Below are positions 38,566 through 50,119 of a stretch of DNA of 64,000 nt, in pieces (positions within the stretch are counted from its first letter, which is position 1; the number at the start of each line of letters is the position of its first letter). A model generated the notes under the pieces. It saw nothing but the letters and a program-made list of their open reading frames with translations. It had not been told where the DNA came from and ran no database searches. The DNA is from Oceanisphaera avium (GTDB lineage Bacteria > Pseudomonadota > Gammaproteobacteria > Enterobacterales > Aeromonadaceae), in assembly GCF_002157875.1 (NCBI RefSeq), contig NZ_CP021376.1:1054001-1118000 (forward strand), written 5' to 3'. The translations under genes and the position numbers were made by a program.

Positions 38566-38706
38566 GCCCCCAACTAGCCGTTGTTAAAGCAGCGGCTAGC
38601 TCCGTCCAAATTTGTCCGAGCGCTTGCCTAGGCGCTAGTCAGCCTCTCGCGTTATGGGTAAGCTTTGCGCATATTAGCCACTACTATTTACCTTTGAGGC
38701 CAAGTT

Positions 38707-39051
38707 ATGAATAAGATACTGCTCGGTACTGCCTTATCTTTAAGCCTGTTAGCAGGCTCGGCAACGGCGGGTTCTAATTTTTCTTATCAACAACCTCGCG
38801 TGACCGTAGCTCAAGCACTGCGCATGACCGAAGATCACGATATTCGTCTTACGGGTCATGTCGTTGAGCAAGTAGGCAAAGAAAAATATCTGTTTGATGA
38901 TGGGACTGGCACTTTATTAGTAGAGATTGATAACGATAAATGGCGCGATATGCGGGCCACATCTCGTACTCGTCTCACTATATGGGGCCAGCTTGATGAA
39001 GATGAACGCGGCAATACGCTGCAAGTGGATCATCTTGAGTTAGCTCGCTAG
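38707..39051 (+). CDS. periplasmic BOF (YgiW/YdeI) family OB-fold protein
   Basis: This 114-residue protein has a signal peptide (MNKILLGTALSLSLLAGSATA, cleavage after ATA near 21). A single bacterial OB fold follows, with VTVAQALRMTEDHDIRLTGHVV, YLFDDGTGTLLVEIDNDKW and LTIWGQLDEDE. E. coli relatives YgiW and YdeI help tolerate peroxide and other stress. GAGG precedes the ATG by eight bases. It is a single gene between gapA and trhP. Confidence 0.9.
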   Translation: MNKILLGTALSLSLLAGSATAGSNFSYQQPRVTVAQALRMTEDHDIRLTGHVVEQVGKEKYLFDDGTGTLLVEIDNDKWRDMRATSRTRLTIWGQLDEDERGNTLQVDHLELAR

Positions 39052-39212
39052 CGTGAGTAGATAATCAAATCAACCTTGCAGTCGATATTGATCTTAATCA
39101 AGGCTTACCGTAACGGTTAAGCCTTCACCTCGATATTAGTCAATGAGCATAGTAAAATACTTAATTCGGCCGCACCCTGCGCCCTACTGACTTGATATCA
39201 GAGATTATTGTA

Positions 39213-40586
39213 ATGTCCGACTCCTTTAGCCCTACCCCGCCTCTGTTTGTTCCTGAATTATTATCACCCGCTGGTACCTTAAAAAATATGCGCTATGCCT
39301 TTGCCTATGGGGCGGACGCCGTGTATGCCGGGCAACCGCGTTATTCGCTGCGAGTACGTAATAATGAGTTTAATCACGAGAATTTAAAAATTGGCATCGA
39401 TGAAGCTCATGCCCTAGGTAAAAAGTTTTATGTGGTGGTTAATATTCAACCCCATAACGCCAAGCTAAAAACCTTTATCCGCGATATGGAGCCGGTGATC
39501 GCCATGGGTCCCGATGCTTTAATTATGTCGGATCCGGGGTTGATTATGTTAGTACGCCAACATTTTCCAACCGTAGCTATTCATCTTTCAGTACAGGCTA
39601 ATGCGGTAAACTGGGCATCGGTTAAGTTTTGGCAAGAATATGGCATTGAGCGCGTGATTTTATCGCGCGAGTTATCATTGGAAGAAATTGAAGAAATTCG
39701 CAGCCAGTGTCCCAAGGTTGAGCTCGAAGTCTTTGTGCACGGCGCCTTATGCATGGCCTATTCGGGTCGCTGCTTACTCTCAGGCTATATGAATAAGCGC
39801 GATCCTAATCAGGGAACTTGTACTAATGCTTGCCGCTGGGAATATAAAGTCCATCCCGCAAAAGAAGATGAAACAGGGCAAATTGTTCATCGCCAAGAGC
39901 CCATCGCCGTACAAAAAATAGATCCCCGACACCCGCCCGAACCCACCTTAGGCTTAGGTGCGCCTTATGAACACCCAGTATTATTAGAAGAAGGTAATAA
40001 ACCAGGTGAATATATGGCGGCCTATGAAGACGAGCATGGCACTTATATTATGAACTCTAAAGACTTGCGCGCCGTGCAATATGTGGAGCGCTTAACTCAG
40101 ATGGGCGTGCACTCGCTAAAAATTGAAGGTCGCACTAAGTCTTTTTATTATGTGGCACGCACCGCCCAAGTTTATCGAAAAGCCATTGACGATGCAGTGG
40201 CAGGCAAGCCCTTTGATACCAGCCTAATGCATACACTAGAAAACTTAGCGCATAGAGGCTACACCGAAGGCTTTTTAAAGCGCCATGCCCATGCAGATTA
40301 TCAAAATTATGAAGCTGGCCATTCGGTGTCTACTCAGCAGCAGTTTGTCGGCGATATTCTTCGCCGAGATGGCGATTGGGTAGAGGTGGAAGTAAAAAAT
40401 AAATTCAGTGTCGGCGATCAATTAGAGTTGATGACACCCGCAGGTAACATTAACTTTACGCTGTCACAGATTAAAAACCGCAAAAAAGAATTAGTAGCAG
40501 TGGCTCCTGGCAGTGGTCATGTGGTGTGGATCCCCTTAGCCAAAGAAGTAGAGACGGCATTTGCTATTTTAGTTAAGCATCTTTAA
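39213..40586 (+). CDS. trhP: tRNA 5-hydroxyuridine modification protein TrhP (YegQ, U32 family)
   Basis: U32 'peptidase' family protein that in E. coli, with TrhO, makes 5-hydroxyuridine at the tRNA wobble position from prephenate-dependent chemistry. The chosen start MSDSFSP gives 457 residues (E. coli 453). Conserved parts are PELLSPAGTLKNMRYAFAYGADAVYAG, LSVQANAVNWASVKFW, the metal/Fe-S Cys region HGALCMAYSGRCLLSGYM and GTCTNACRWEY, and SLKIEGRTKSFYYVA. The open frame reaches an in-frame TTG at 39192; the ATG at 39213 is preferred. Confidence 0.92.
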   Translation: MSDSFSPTPPLFVPELLSPAGTLKNMRYAFAYGADAVYAGQPRYSLRVRNNEFNHENLKIGIDEAHALGKKFYVVVNIQPHNAKLKTFIRDMEPVIAMGPDALIMSDPGLIMLVRQHFPTVAIHLSVQANAVNWASVKFWQEYGIERVILSRELSLEEIEEIRSQCPKVELEVFVHGALCMAYSGRCLLSGYMNKRDPNQGTCTNACRWEYKVHPAKEDETGQIVHRQEPIAVQKIDPRHPPEPTLGLGAPYEHPVLLEEGNKPGEYMAAYEDEHGTYIMNSKDLRAVQYVERLTQMGVHSLKIEGRTKSFYYVARTAQVYRKAIDDAVAGKPFDTSLMHTLENLAHRGYTEGFLKRHAHADYQNYEAGHSVSTQQQFVGDILRRDGDWVEVEVKNKFSVGDQLELMTPAGNINFTLSQIKNRKKELVAVAPGSGHVVWIPLAKEVETAFAILVKHL

Positions 40587-40603
40587 CCAAGGCGCTTATT
40601 AAT

Positions 40604-40637
40604 AAAAAAAGCCGAGACAGGTCTCGGCTTTTTGTTT
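40604..40637. terminator. bidirectional terminator between trhP and pnp
   Basis: AAAAGCCGAGAC (40608-40619) pairs with GTCTCGGCTTTT (40622-40633) around AG. A and T runs flank the stem on the two sides, fitting convergent trhP and pnp. Confidence 0.9.
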
Positions 40638-40658
40638 CTCAAAGAGCAGGCTTAGCGC

Positions 40659-42833
40659 TTATTGAGTTGGCGTATCATTATTGTCTGTAGCCGGTGTTTC
40701 TGGTGTCACAGGCTGAGTCTCGCCAGCTTCAGTTGGCTCAGTGGGCGCAACAGGCTCTTTCGCTTCTTTAATTGATAAACGAATGCGGCCTTGACGATCC
40801 ACTTCTAATACCTTAACCGCTACCGTGTCACCCACACTGAGATGATCAGAGACGTTTTTCACGCGCTCTTCGGTAATTTGTGAGATATGCACTAGGCCAT
40901 CTTTGCCTGGCAAGATATTCACAAAAGCACCAAAATCCGCTAAACGTACCACTTGCCCTTGATAAATGGTGCCAGGCTCTACTTCCGCCGTTAGTTGCTG
41001 AATACGACTAATAGCAAGCTTAGCGGCGTCACCATCCACAGCAGCAATTTTTACGGTACCGTCATCATCTAACTCAATGGTAGTGCCGGTTTCTTCGGTG
41101 AGCGCACGAATAGTGGCGCCGCCTTTACCAATAACATCACGAATTTTTTCAGGGTTGATCTTAATAATATGAATGCGCGGAGCAAAATCAGAAATTTCTT
41201 CCCGTGGGCTTTGCAGCGCTTCGTCCATCACATTTAGGATATGTAACCGCGCATTACGCGCTTGGGTCAGTGCCGCACCCATGATCTCTTTAGTAATGCC
41301 CTCAATCTTAATGTCCATCTGCAGCGCAGTAATACCTTCCGTAGTACCGGCTACTTTAAAGTCCATGTCACCTAAGTGGTCTTCATCACCTAAAATATCA
41401 GACAAGACCACGAAGTTTTCATCTTCTTTAACTAGACCCATGGCAATACCCGCCACCGAGGCTTTAATAGGCACGCCGGCATCCATTAGTGCTAATGAAG
41501 TACCACACACGGAAGCCATAGAGGAAGAGCCATTTGATTCGGTGATTTCCGACACCACACGTACTGTGTAGGGGAAAACATCGACACTGGGCATCACAGC
41601 AGCTACACCGCGCTTCGCTAACCGACCATGACCAATTTCACGGCGTTTAGGACTACCCACCATGCCGGTCTCACCCACACAATAAGGAGGGAAGTTATAG
41701 TGCAGCATAAAATTATCAGTGCGGGTGCCAGTTAACTCATCAATTAATTGCGCATCGCGCTGAGTACCGAGAGTGGCCACCACTAGGGCTTGAGTTTCAC
41801 CACGGGTAAACAATGCCGAGCCGTGAGTGCGCGGTAATAAACCAGTCGCCACATCCAGTGCCCGTATCATATCGGGTTCACGACCATCGATACGGGGTTC
41901 GCCACGGACTACTCGCCCGCGTACAATGTGCTTCTCAAGTGCAGAGAATTGCTCTACCACTTCTTTGCTATCTTGCTCAGGATGACTGGTGGCAATCGCA
42001 TTAAGTACCTTAGTTTTAATAGCACTCAGTGCATCACGACGCGCCGTTTTATCAGTGATGCGATACGCTTGCCCTACTTCATCGCTTGCCAACTCTGCAA
42101 CTTGAGCTTTTAAGCTCAGGTTTTCAGCTTTTGGCTGCCAATTCCAAGAAGGAGTAGCTACTTGGGCGGCAAATTCTTTAATAGCCGTAATGGCGCTATT
42201 TAATTGCTCATGACCATATACAACGGCACCCAGCATGACTTCTTCTGGCAAAATATTGGCTTCAGACTCCACCATCAGCACGGCATTAGCCGTACCAGCG
42301 ACCACTAGGTCAAGATCACTGTTACTTAGCTCAGTGGCGGTGGGGTTTAATACATATTCACCATTAATATAACCCACGCGCGCGGCACCAATCGGACCGG
42401 CAAAAGGCATGCCCGAAATAGCCAGCGCCGCAGAAGTACCCAAAAGTGCAATAATATCAGGAGAAATTTCCGGATTTACCGAGACCACGGTGGCAATAAC
42501 TTGTACTTCGTTTTTAAAACCATCAGGAAATAAAGGACGAATAGGACGGTCAATTAAACGTGAAGTTAGCGTTTCACCTTCTGATGGACGGCCTTCGCGC
42601 TTAAAAAAGCTGCCTGGGATACGACCGGCCGCATAAGTACGTTCTTGATAGTTAACCGTTAATGGGAAAAAGTCTTTGCTTTCATCGGCTTCTCGTTTGC
42701 CCACTACCGTTACTAATACGGCTGTGTCATCAATGCTGGCCATTACAGCGCCACTGGCTTGACGGGCAATAACGCCGGTTTCTAGCGTGACGGTATGTTG
42801 ACCATACTGAAAGGTTTTTACGATAGGATTCAC
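40659..42833 (-). CDS. pnp: polyribonucleotide nucleotidyltransferase (PNPase)
   Basis: Phosphorolytic 3'-5' exoribonuclease and degradosome subunit. The 724 residues (E. coli 711) comprise two RNase PH domains ([18 protein letters not shown] motifs, [19 protein letters not shown] in the second), a KH domain ([20 protein letters not shown]) and an S1 domain ([16 protein letters not shown]). A Pro/Thr-rich acidic tail ends the protein. The start codon is GTG (MNPIVKTF), with AAGGAA eight bases upstream. Downstream of rpsO as in E. coli, with a potential processing structure in its leader. Confidence 0.96.
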   Translation of the reverse strand: MNPIVKTFQYGQHTVTLETGVIARQASGAVMASIDDTAVLVTVVGKREADESKDFFPLTVNYQERTYAAGRIPGSFFKREGRPSEGETLTSRLIDRPIRPLFPDGFKNEVQVIATVVSVNPEISPDIIALLGTSAALAISGMPFAGPIGAARVGYINGEYVLNPTATELSNSDLDLVVAGTANAVLMVESEANILPEEVMLGAVVYGHEQLNSAITAIKEFAAQVATPSWNWQPKAENLSLKAQVAELASDEVGQAYRITDKTARRDALSAIKTKVLNAIATSHPEQDSKEVVEQFSALEKHIVRGRVVRGEPRIDGREPDMIRALDVATGLLPRTHGSALFTRGETQALVVATLGTQRDAQLIDELTGTRTDNFMLHYNFPPYCVGETGMVGSPKRREIGHGRLAKRGVAAVMPSVDVFPYTVRVVSEITESNGSSSMASVCGTSLALMDAGVPIKASVAGIAMGLVKEDENFVVLSDILGDEDHLGDMDFKVAGTTEGITALQMDIKIEGITKEIMGAALTQARNARLHILNVMDEALQSPREEISDFAPRIHIIKINPEKIRDVIGKGGATIRALTEETGTTIELDDDGTVKIAAVDGDAAKLAISRIQQLTAEVEPGTIYQGQVVRLADFGAFVNILPGKDGLVHISQITEERVKNVSDHLSVGDTVAVKVLEVDRQGRIRLSIKEAKEPVAPTEPTEAGETQPVTPETPATDNNDTPTQ

Positions 42834-42870
42834 GTTTTAGATTCCTTAATATATGTTTTTGGTCTTTTAA

Positions 42871-42995
42871 TTATCGCCACAGTATACGTGATTATCGGCT
42901 AAAACACAGCGAATGCGGCTAAGCAGCTGAGGATGTCTTGATTTCGTAAAGCCTGCGCCAGAGCGGGGAAGAGAACCCACAGGAGTGGCGATAAA
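42871..42995 (-). promoter_or_regulatory. long-range inverted repeat in the pnp leader
   Basis: TTATCGCCAC (42871-42880) and GTGGCGATAA (42986-42995) are perfect 10-bp arms, 105 bases apart, just upstream of pnp. E. coli pnp mRNA has a leader hairpin cut by RNase III and used for PNPase autoregulation. The paired arms here would enclose such a structure. The function is inference. Confidence 0.45.
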
Positions 42996-43014
42996 TTTTA
43001 TAAAAATCAGCCAA

Positions 43015-43040
43015 CAAAAAAGGGGCCTAAGCCCCTTTTT
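43015..43040 (-). terminator. rho-independent terminator after rpsO
   Basis: AAAAAGGGGC (43017-43026) pairs with GCCCCTTTTT (43031-43040) around CTAA. T residues follow on the - strand, fitting partial termination between rpsO and pnp. Confidence 0.88.
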
Positions 43041-43058
43041 CTTAAACTGAGTGTGCGA

Positions 43059-43328
43059 TTAACGACGCAGACCCAATTTAGCGATCAGTGCACTGTAGCG
43101 CGCTACGTCTTTACGCTTGAGGTAGTCCAGCAAGTTACGACGCTGAGAAACCATACGCAACAGACCACGACGGCTGTGGTGATCGTGAATGTGCTGTTTA
43201 AAGTGACCTTGCAGATGGTTAATCTGAGCACTTAATAATGCGATCTGAACTTCAGGAGAACCGGTGTCGCCTTCGGCGCGAGCGTGTTCGGCAACGATTT
43301 GTGCTTTAGTTTCTGCATTTAGTGACAT
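43059..43328 (-). CDS. rpsO: 30S ribosomal protein S15
   Basis: Primary 16S rRNA-binding protein of the small subunit platform. The start [12 protein letters not shown] gives 89 residues, the normal length; the frame extends upstream to 43370 but GGAG eight bases before the ATG supports 43328. Conserved motifs are [48 protein letters not shown] and [12 protein letters not shown]. Confidence 0.97.
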   Translation of the reverse strand: MSLNAETKAQIVAEHARAEGDTGSPEVQIALLSAQINHLQGHFKQHIHDHHSRRGLLRMVSQRRNLLDYLKRKDVARYSALIAKLGLRR

Positions 43329-43528
43329 CTTGTATACTCCAAAGAGATGAATGTTTTTCCAGCCGATCACTAATTCAGCTGGAAAGTGAGTGGCGCATTC
43401 TACCAGTTAGACGCGTGTTAGCAACCTTAATCTAGGAGGCTTAGCAAAAAATATCTAACACTATAAAACAGAACGAGGGCTAAGTTTACGCTTTACACTT
43501 ATCCCCTCATTCCTAACAGGGTGAGCAA

Positions 43529-44464
43529 TTATCTCACTAAGCGTTTAGGAGCTACTTTGCCGTCATCATCTATTTCGCCGACGCCAATAAAGGTGCGCGC
43601 TTCACCCACTGTCATCCGCACCTGCCCCGAGTGCGGCGCACCTGAAACTTGTACCGCTTGACCTTGATTCACGTAGCCGGCGACCAGCTCCGACATATTC
43701 ACTTCAGCCAAGGCCGCCACCGCCGTTTCCATGGGTAATAATAAGGGGTCTAATTCTAAGCGCGGCACTATATCTTGCTCACGACACTGGTCAAGTATCG
43801 CGTGCAACTGCTCAAGAGTGACCATGCGCTCGGTAGGGTAATCGGCCACGGCTAAACGACGCAACACAGCAACATGAGCGCCACAACCTAAGATTTCGCC
43901 TAAGTCATCCACAATAGTGCGAATGTAGGTGCCCTTACTACAGTGAATCTCTAATTCCAGCTCGTCCCCTTCAAAGCGAAGTAATTTAAGCTCGAATACG
44001 GTAATAGGACGAGACTCACGAGGGACTTCTATGCCTTCACGCGCATAATGATATAACGGCTTACCTTGGTACTTTAGCGCCGAATACATAGAAGGTATCT
44101 GCTGAGTCGTGCCGCGAAAGCGCTCTAATGCAACCAGCAATTGCTCAGAGGTTACAGACACAGGACGGGTGGCTACCACCTCACCATCGGCATCACTGGT
44201 ATCAGTGCGCAGGCCCAACTTTGCTACCACACGATAACGTTTATCTGCTTCTAACAAAAATTGAGAAAACTTGGTGGCTTCGCCTAAACAAATCGGCAAC
44301 ATACCCGTGGCGAGCGGATCTAGCGCGCCGGTATGCCCCGCTTTTGCGGCGGCATAAATACGTTTAACCTGTTGTAATGCATCATTAGAACTGATGCCTG
44401 CGGGCTTATCTAACAGCAAGATACCGTCTACTGCACGGCCACGAAATTGACGCTGACGCCCCAT
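43529..44464 (-). CDS. truB: tRNA pseudouridine-55 synthase
   Basis: Makes pseudouridine 55 in the T loop of tRNAs. The 311 residues have the conserved [16 protein letters not shown], the catalytic Asp in [41 protein letters not shown] and [18 protein letters not shown]-terminal PUA-like domain follows. It starts two bases after rbfA ends, so the two are coupled. Confidence 0.96.
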   Translation of the reverse strand: MGRQRQFRGRAVDGILLLDKPAGISSNDALQQVKRIYAAAKAGHTGALDPLATGMLPICLGEATKFSQFLLEADKRYRVVAKLGLRTDTSDADGEVVATRPVSVTSEQLLVALERFRGTTQQIPSMYSALKYQGKPLYHYAREGIEVPRESRPITVFELKLLRFEGDELELEIHCSKGTYIRTIVDDLGEILGCGAHVAVLRRLAVADYPTERMVTLEQLHAILDQCREQDIVPRLELDPLLLPMETAVAALAEVNMSELVAGYVNQGQAVQVSGAPHSGQVRMTVGEARTFIGVGEIDDDGKVAPKRLVR

Positions 44465-44466
44465 GA

Positions 44467-44895
44467 TTAATCCTTTTGCTCTGCTGCCTGATCGTCGTCT
44501 TGCGCCGCTTGATCAGAGCCAAACTCTTGACTACGACGCTCATCTTCAGCAATGGTATTCGATACTAAGCTCGAAATACGCATGCCTTCTACTAGGCTAT
44601 GATCATAAGCAAATCGCAGCTCGGGTGTAATTCGCAAGCGCATCGCTTTGCCCACTAGACTGCGGATAAAGCCACTGGCATCTTTTAGCACTTTCATACC
44701 TTGAGCGACGTTTTCTGGCTCATTATCTAAAAACGTAACAAACACTTTGGCAGAGCTAAGATCTTTAGATAGCTCGACCCCCGATACCGTCACTAAGCGT
44801 AACCGCTCGTCTTTAATTTCTCGTTGTAAAATCAGGGCTATTTCTTTTTGTAATTCCTGACCCACTCGACGTGAACGACTAAATTCTCTCGCCAT
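44467..44895 (-). CDS. rbfA: 30S ribosome-binding factor RbfA
   Basis: Cold-shock ribosome assembly factor that acts on the 30S subunit. The start [12 protein letters not shown] gives 142 residues; an upstream in-frame ATG at 44925 lies in the terminator-like region and is not used. Conserved parts are [41 protein letters not shown] and [19 protein letters not shown] with the KH-like fold. The acidic C-terminal tail is richer in Asp/Glu/Gln than usual. Confidence 0.95.
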   Translation of the reverse strand: MAREFSRSRRVGQELQKEIALILQREIKDERLRLVTVSGVELSKDLSSAKVFVTFLDNEPENVAQGMKVLKDASGFIRSLVGKAMRLRITPELRFAYDHSLVEGMRISSLVSNTIAEDERRSQEFGSDQAAQDDDQAAEQKD

Positions 44896-44910
44896 AATAA
44901 TTCCATCCAT

Positions 44911-44937
44911 TAAAAAAGGAGCCATAAGGCCCCTTTA
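44911..44937 (-). terminator. terminator-like hairpin between infB and rbfA
   Basis: AAAGGAGCC (44915-44923) and GGCCCCTTT (44928-44936) pair with one wobble around ATAA. On the - strand T residues follow. It sits just before the rbfA start, so it may attenuate the operon or end the infB transcript in part. Confidence 0.6.
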
Positions 44938-45021
44938 AATTAGCTAAGTTACCTAAGAGTGAGCTTCATCATTAGGCTTAAAACTCACTCTTGCAACCTA
45001 CATTAAGTAAGTTGGCAACCT

Positions 45022-47711
45022 TTACAGGGTGCGCTGTACTTCTACGATTTGGAAGACCTCAATTTGGTCACCGGCACGCACGTCGTTATAGTTCTTCACC
45101 GCGATACCACATTCCATGCCATTACGCACTTCTTGCACATCATCTTTAAAGCGGCGCAGAGATTCTAACTCGCCTTCGTAAATAACGACGTTATCACGTA
45201 ATACCCGAATTGGGTTGCTACGCTTAACGGTGCCCTCAGTCACCATACAACCCGCTACGGCACCAAACTTAGGTGAGCGGAACACATCACGCACTTCAGC
45301 CAAACCAATAATTTCTTGTTTGAACTCTGGCGCTAACATGCCGGTCATCGCTTGTTTAACTTCATCAATCAGCTCATAGATAACACTGTAGTAGCGCAGA
45401 TCTATGTCTTCAGCTTCAATCATCTTACGGGCCGAGGCATCGGCACGAACGTTAAAGCCTAGGATAATAGCGTTAGAAGCCGCAGCTAAGCTGGCATCAG
45501 TTTCGGTAATACCACCTACACCTGAACCAATAATCTTCACTTTCACTTCATCGGTAGACAGCTGCTGCAGTGAGTCGGCAATGGCTTGGATAGAACCTTG
45601 TACGTCTGCTTTTAGTACGATGTTGACTTCTGCAACTTCACCGTCTTCCATGTTAGCAAACATGTTTTCAAGCTTAGCAGATTGCTGGCGTGCTAATTTC
45701 ACTTCGCGGAACTTGCCTTGACGATAGAGCGCCACTTCACGGGCTTTCTTTTCATCACGCACCACAGTCGCTTCATCACCCGCTGCGGGCACACCGGACA
45801 AGCCTAAGATTTCTACCGGCATTGAAGGACCAGCGCTCTTAATATCGCGGGCTAATTCATCACGCATCGCGCGCACACGGCCATACTCAAGACCACATAA
45901 CACGATGTCGCCCTGATTAAGCGTGCCTTCTTGTACCAAGATAGTGGCCACAGGACCACGACCTTTATCAAGGCGCGACTCAATAACCACACCAGAGGCC
46001 ATGCCATCAACTACCGCATTAAGCTCGAGTACTTCAGATTGCAGCAAAATGGCTTCGAGTAGCTCATCAATACCCTCACCGGTTTTAGCCGAGATATAGG
46101 CAAAGATGTTTTCCCCACCCCAATCTTCAGACATAACACCATGTTGAGAAAGCTCATTTTTAACACGATCGATATCCGCTTCCGGCTTATCCATCTTGTT
46201 CACCGCCACAATCAAGGGCACATTAGCCGCTTTAGCATGCTGGATTGCTTCCACCGTTTGTGGCATTACGCCATCATCGGCAGCCACCACTAACACCACA
46301 ATATCGGTAGCGCTGGCACCACGAGCACGCATTGAAGTAAAGGCGGCGTGACCTGGGGTATCTAAAAAGGTAATAGAGCCGTTTTCAGTTTCAACATGAT
46401 AAGCACCAATGTGCTGGGTAATACCCCCGCTTCACCGGAGGCAACTTTAGCGCGGCGAATATAGTCAAGGGTAGAGGTTTTACCATGGTCAACGTGACCC
46501 ATGATAGTAACCACAGGTGCACGAGTCTGCGACTCAGCATCGGTATCACGATCTGACAGCACCAACTCTTCTAATTCATTTTCGCGACGTAAAATGACTT
46601 TGTGGCCCATTTCTTCTGCCACTAGCTGCGCCGTTTCTTGGTCAATCACTTGGTTGATGGTTGCCATCGCACCCATCTTCATCATGACCTTAATAACCGC
46701 GACCCCTTTCACCGCCATTTTATTCGCTAACTCAGAAACGGTGATGGTTTCACCGATTTCCACATCGCGATTCACTACTTGGGCCGGCTTTTGGAAGTCG
46801 TGCTTCATCGAGTTTGGCATCATCACCTTGGCGCGCTTGCCTTTACGCATACGCTCATTGCGATTTTCGCGCTCGATGCGATCTTCTTTAGACTTACCGC
46901 CACTGCGCTTTTTGCCACCCGTGCTACGACGCGCTTTATTTTCTTCAGACTTGTCTGCTTCATCTTCGGCGGCTTTCGCGTGTGCGTTAGTCATCACATG
47001 ATAATCCGCTTCTTCCGGCTTTTTAGCGGCGGCCGCTTCTTCAGCCCAGCGTTTTTCATTTAGCTCGGCGAGCTTGCGCACTTCTTCCGCTTTTTCTTTT
47101 GCGTCTTGCTCAGCTTTGCGCAAGATTTCTTGCTCGCGTTGGGCGGTTAGTTTTTCTGCTTCGCTCTTGGCCATCTTGTCCACCTTTTTCGGCTCTTTGC
47201 TTTGGGGTTTTGCTTTCCCCTGCTCTTTGGTGTTCTGAGCTTGCAGCTGAGCCTGGCGGGCTTTATCTTGCGCGTCACGCTTGGCTTTCTCATTCGCTTC
47301 GCGCTTAGCCTGTTCTTCGGCTTCTCGCTTAGCTTGCTCTTGGGCTTGCTGTTGAGCTTCTGCGGTTAAGCGCGCTTGCTCTTCTTCTTGCTGGCGCTGT
47401 AACTCTTCAGCTGTATCGCGTCGCACATAGGTGCGTTTTTTACGCACCTCAACTTGTACTTCTTTACTCTTGCCACCCACCACCGGCACGTTAAGAGTGC
47501 TCATTGTTTTACGTTGCAAGGTCATGCGCTTGGGCTCTTCAGGTGCAGCGCCATGTTGTTTCTTTAAAAAATTAAGCAAGTCTGCTTTTTCGGTTTCCGT
47601 AACGGAATCACCGACTGATTTTTCTATGCCGGCTTCACGAAACTGCTGTACAAGACGGTCAACCGATGTGTCTATGTCGCTGGCGAGCTGCGATAATGTA
47701 ACTTCTGCCAT
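45022..47711 (-). CDS. infB: translation initiation factor IF-2, reading frame interrupted by one missing base
   Basis: GTPase that brings fMet-tRNA to the 30S subunit. The gene has two frames. The first, from 47711 ([17 protein letters not shown] upstream), carries the charged N-terminal region with Ala/Glu/Lys-rich helices and the G domain up to [15 protein letters not shown]. At a run of five G (5 C at 46424-46428) the frame shifts and the reading would end in an unrelated tail. With six G it continues [13 protein letters not shown] into [17 protein letters not shown], and domains II-IV to the end. The corrected length is 896 residues (E. coli 890). The factor is essential, so a base-calling error is far likelier than a real mutation. 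Listed as one gene across the break. Confidence 0.93.
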
Positions 47712-47730
47712 TAATATACCTCCGCTGATC

Positions 47731-49233
47731 TTATTCTTCGGTTTGGTCACCAAACCAACAGATATTACGGGCCGCCATAATCAGCTCCCCAGCTAGGGTT
47801 TCATTAAGATCTTCAATTCCCTCAAGATCATCAATGCCCTGCTCTGCTAGTTGTTCCAAATCCGCAACACCACGGGCCGCAAGCGCGTACGCCAGCTCCC
47901 GGGTCATGGAGGGCAATGCGAGCAAATCTTCTGCTGGCTCTACCCCTTCGAATGATTCTTCTTGCGCAAGTGCCCGCGTCGTTAAGGCAGCCTTAGCACG
48001 ATTACGCAGCTCCTCCACCGTATCTTCATCTAGGCCTTCAACGCTTAATAACTCGCTAACCGGCACGTAGGCAATTTCTTCCAATGAGGAAAAGCCTTCT
48101 TCCATCAATAATCCGGCAAAATCATCATCAATATCCAAGTGTTGGATAAATAAGTTAATGATTTTATCGCTTTCTACTTGATGCTTGCTTTGCAAATCTT
48201 CAACTGTCATGACGTTTAGCTCCCAGCCTGTCAGCTGAGCGGCTAAGCGTACGTTTTGACCATTGCGACCGATGGCTTGCGCCAAATTACCGGACTCTAC
48301 GGCGATATCCATGGAATGGGCATCTTCATCGACGATAATGGAGGAGACATCCGCCGGTGCCATGGCATTAATGACAAACTGCGCGGGATTATCGTCCCAC
48401 AACACAATATCCACGCGCTCACCATTGAGCTCACCGGATACCGCTTGCACGCGAGCACCCCGCATGCCCACACAAGCACCGATTGGGTCTATGCGGCGAT
48501 CGTTAGTTTTGACGGCTATTTTAGCGCGACTACCTGGATCACGCGCAGCCCCCATTATATCGATCACTTCTTCACCAATCTCTGGCACTTCAATGCGAAA
48601 TAATTCTTTTAAGAAGTCGGGATTACTGCGGCTAACAAATAGCTGAGCACCGCGAGCTTCTGGACGCACGGCGTATAATAAGCCGCGCACTCGGTCACCA
48701 CTGCGAAAGGTTTCGCGCGGTAACATGTCTTCACGAAAAATCACCGCTTCCGCGTTATTGCCCAGATCCAAGATCACGTTTTCACGAGTGGCCTTTTTCA
48801 CCACACCGCTAATAATTTCACCTTCTTGGTCTTTAAATTGCTCAACCACTTGCATGCGCTCGGCTTCACGTACTTTTTGTACGATAACTTGCTTTGCCGT
48901 TTGGGTGGTGATGCGGTCAAAGGTGACTGAGTCAATTTCATCTTCGATAAAATCGCCAACCTGTAACTCTGGATCATCTATTTGTGCAGCTTCTAGCGTA
49001 ATTTCGCCATAAGGGTTAGTTAAAGATTCTTGATCTTCTACCACTTGCCAACGACGAAAGGTTTCAAAGTTACCGCTTTTACGATCAATTTCTACGCGTA
49101 CTAGAATATCACCGTCATATTTCTTTTTTGTTGCCGTGGCTAACGCCGTTTCTAGGGCTTCAAAAATTTTTTCTCGAGGCAATGCTTTTTCATTAGAAAC
49201 CGCATCTACCACTAATAGTATTTCTTTATTCAT
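47731..49233 (-). CDS. nusA: transcription termination/antitermination factor NusA
   Basis: Binds RNA polymerase and RNA to control pausing, termination and antitermination. The 500 residues (E. coli 495) have the N-terminal RNAP-binding domain ([28 protein letters not shown]), the S1 domain ([23 protein letters not shown]), two KH domains ([26 protein letters not shown] and [16 protein letters not shown]) and two acidic C-terminal repeats ([19 protein letters not shown]). It lies between rimP and infB. Confidence 0.96.
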   Translation of the reverse strand: MNKEILLVVDAVSNEKALPREKIFEALETALATATKKKYDGDILVRVEIDRKSGNFETFRRWQVVEDQESLTNPYGEITLEAAQIDDPELQVGDFIEDEIDSVTFDRITTQTAKQVIVQKVREAERMQVVEQFKDQEGEIISGVVKKATRENVILDLGNNAEAVIFREDMLPRETFRSGDRVRGLLYAVRPEARGAQLFVSRSNPDFLKELFRIEVPEIGEEVIDIMGAARDPGSRAKIAVKTNDRRIDPIGACVGMRGARVQAVSGELNGERVDIVLWDDNPAQFVINAMAPADVSSIIVDEDAHSMDIAVESGNLAQAIGRNGQNVRLAAQLTGWELNVMTVEDLQSKHQVESDKIINLFIQHLDIDDDFAGLLMEEGFSSLEEIAYVPVSELLSVEGLDEDTVEELRNRAKAALTTRALAQEESFEGVEPAEDLLALPSMTRELAYALAARGVADLEQLAEQGIDDLEGIEDLNETLAGELIMAARNICWFGDQTEE

Positions 49234-49247
49234 GTCCGACTGCCTCG

Positions 49248-49706
49248 TTAGTCAAAGTTCGGAACCAGATGTGCTTTTTGGATATTAGCGAAAGCAATCG
49301 GGAACTCAGTTCCGTCTACCTCCAGTCTGATCAAGGTATCTTCTACCGCTATAAGTTGTCCGCTCAATTTACGACGATTATTTACCGCCATACGCAACAA
49401 CAACTCAATCTGCTCGCCAATCAGGGCCTGATAATGTGCAGGTTTGAATAAGGGGCGAGCCATACCCGGAGAAGACACTTCCAGATCATATTCGGTAGTA
49501 ATAGGGTCTTCCACATCTAACACAGCACTCACTTGACGACTGACTTCTGCACAGTCTGCCACTTGAATGCCGTTTTCATGGTCAATATACAAACGCAAGG
49601 TCGAATGCCGCCCGGCGCGGACAAATTCGAGCCCTAGCAATTCAAAGCCCAAAGCCTCTACCGGCTCTGTCAGCATTTCGGTCAATCGTTGTTCCAATGT
49701 AGCCAA
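49248..49706 (-). CDS. rimP: ribosome maturation factor RimP
   Basis: Helps assemble the 30S subunit. The 152 residues match Rim[82 protein letters not shown]. The start codon is TTG (MATLEQRL), placed by GGAGGGG seven bases before it and by alignment with E. coli RimP (MSTLEQKL). First protein gene of the rimP-nusA-infB operon, after the two tRNAs. Confidence 0.95.
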   Translation of the reverse strand: MATLEQRLTEMLTEPVEALGFELLGLEFVRAGRHSTLRLYIDHENGIQVADCAEVSRQVSAVLDVEDPITTEYDLEVSSPGMARPLFKPAHYQALIGEQIELLLRMAVNNRRKLSGQLIAVEDTLIRLEVDGTEFPIAFANIQKAHLVPNFD

Positions 49707-49723
49707 AGCTACCCCTCCGAAAA

Positions 49724-49746
49724 CAAAAAAAGGGCTCGCAGCCCAG
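49724..49746 (-). terminator. second terminator-like hairpin before rimP
   Basis: GGGCT (49732-49736) and AGCCC (49740-49744) form a short stem with loop CGC. On the - strand T residues follow to 49725. It lies 18 bases before the rimP start. Confidence 0.55.
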
Positions 49747-49785
49747 TGAATGTGCGCCTTTAATGGCGCTAAAGTGCAGATAACA

Positions 49786-49813
49786 AAAAGCCCCGATCTT
49801 CAAATCGGGGCTA
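49786..49813 (-). terminator. rho-independent terminator after the tRNA genes
   Basis: AGCCCCGAT (49789-49797) and ATCGGGGCT (49804-49812) form a 9-bp stem with loop CTTCAA. T residues follow on the - strand. Confidence 0.85.
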
Positions 49814-49890
49814 TTCACCTGGACCCTGACTGTTACCTTACGGTAACCATTTATCGCAAAGACTATCTATCTGCAATAAATGTGAGGAAT

Positions 49891-49967
<77 letters not shown>

Positions 49968-50022
49968 TCCGAAAACATAAAAATTATAGTTAATCTGAGT
50001 ACTAAACTCAAGCTAACCTAAT

Positions 50023-50109
50023 TGGTGCCGTGAGCGGGAATTGAACCCGCACGCCCATACAGGCACTACCCCCTCAAGATAGCGTGTCTACCAATTCCAC
50101 CACCACGGC
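50023..50109 (-). tRNA. tRNA-Leu (anticodon GAG)
   Basis: An 87-base class II tRNA with a long variable arm. The anticodon loop CTTGAGG gives GAG, reading CUC/CUU. The T arm is GGGTTCAATTCCC and CCA is encoded. E. coli leuU (GAG) lies at the same place, just after secG. Confidence 0.96.
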
Positions 50110-50119
50110 AAAACTTGTA

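Noticed and set aside
45022..47711. infB as two separate proteins
   Set aside because: Both parts match consecutive segments of one IF-2, and one added base joins them in frame.
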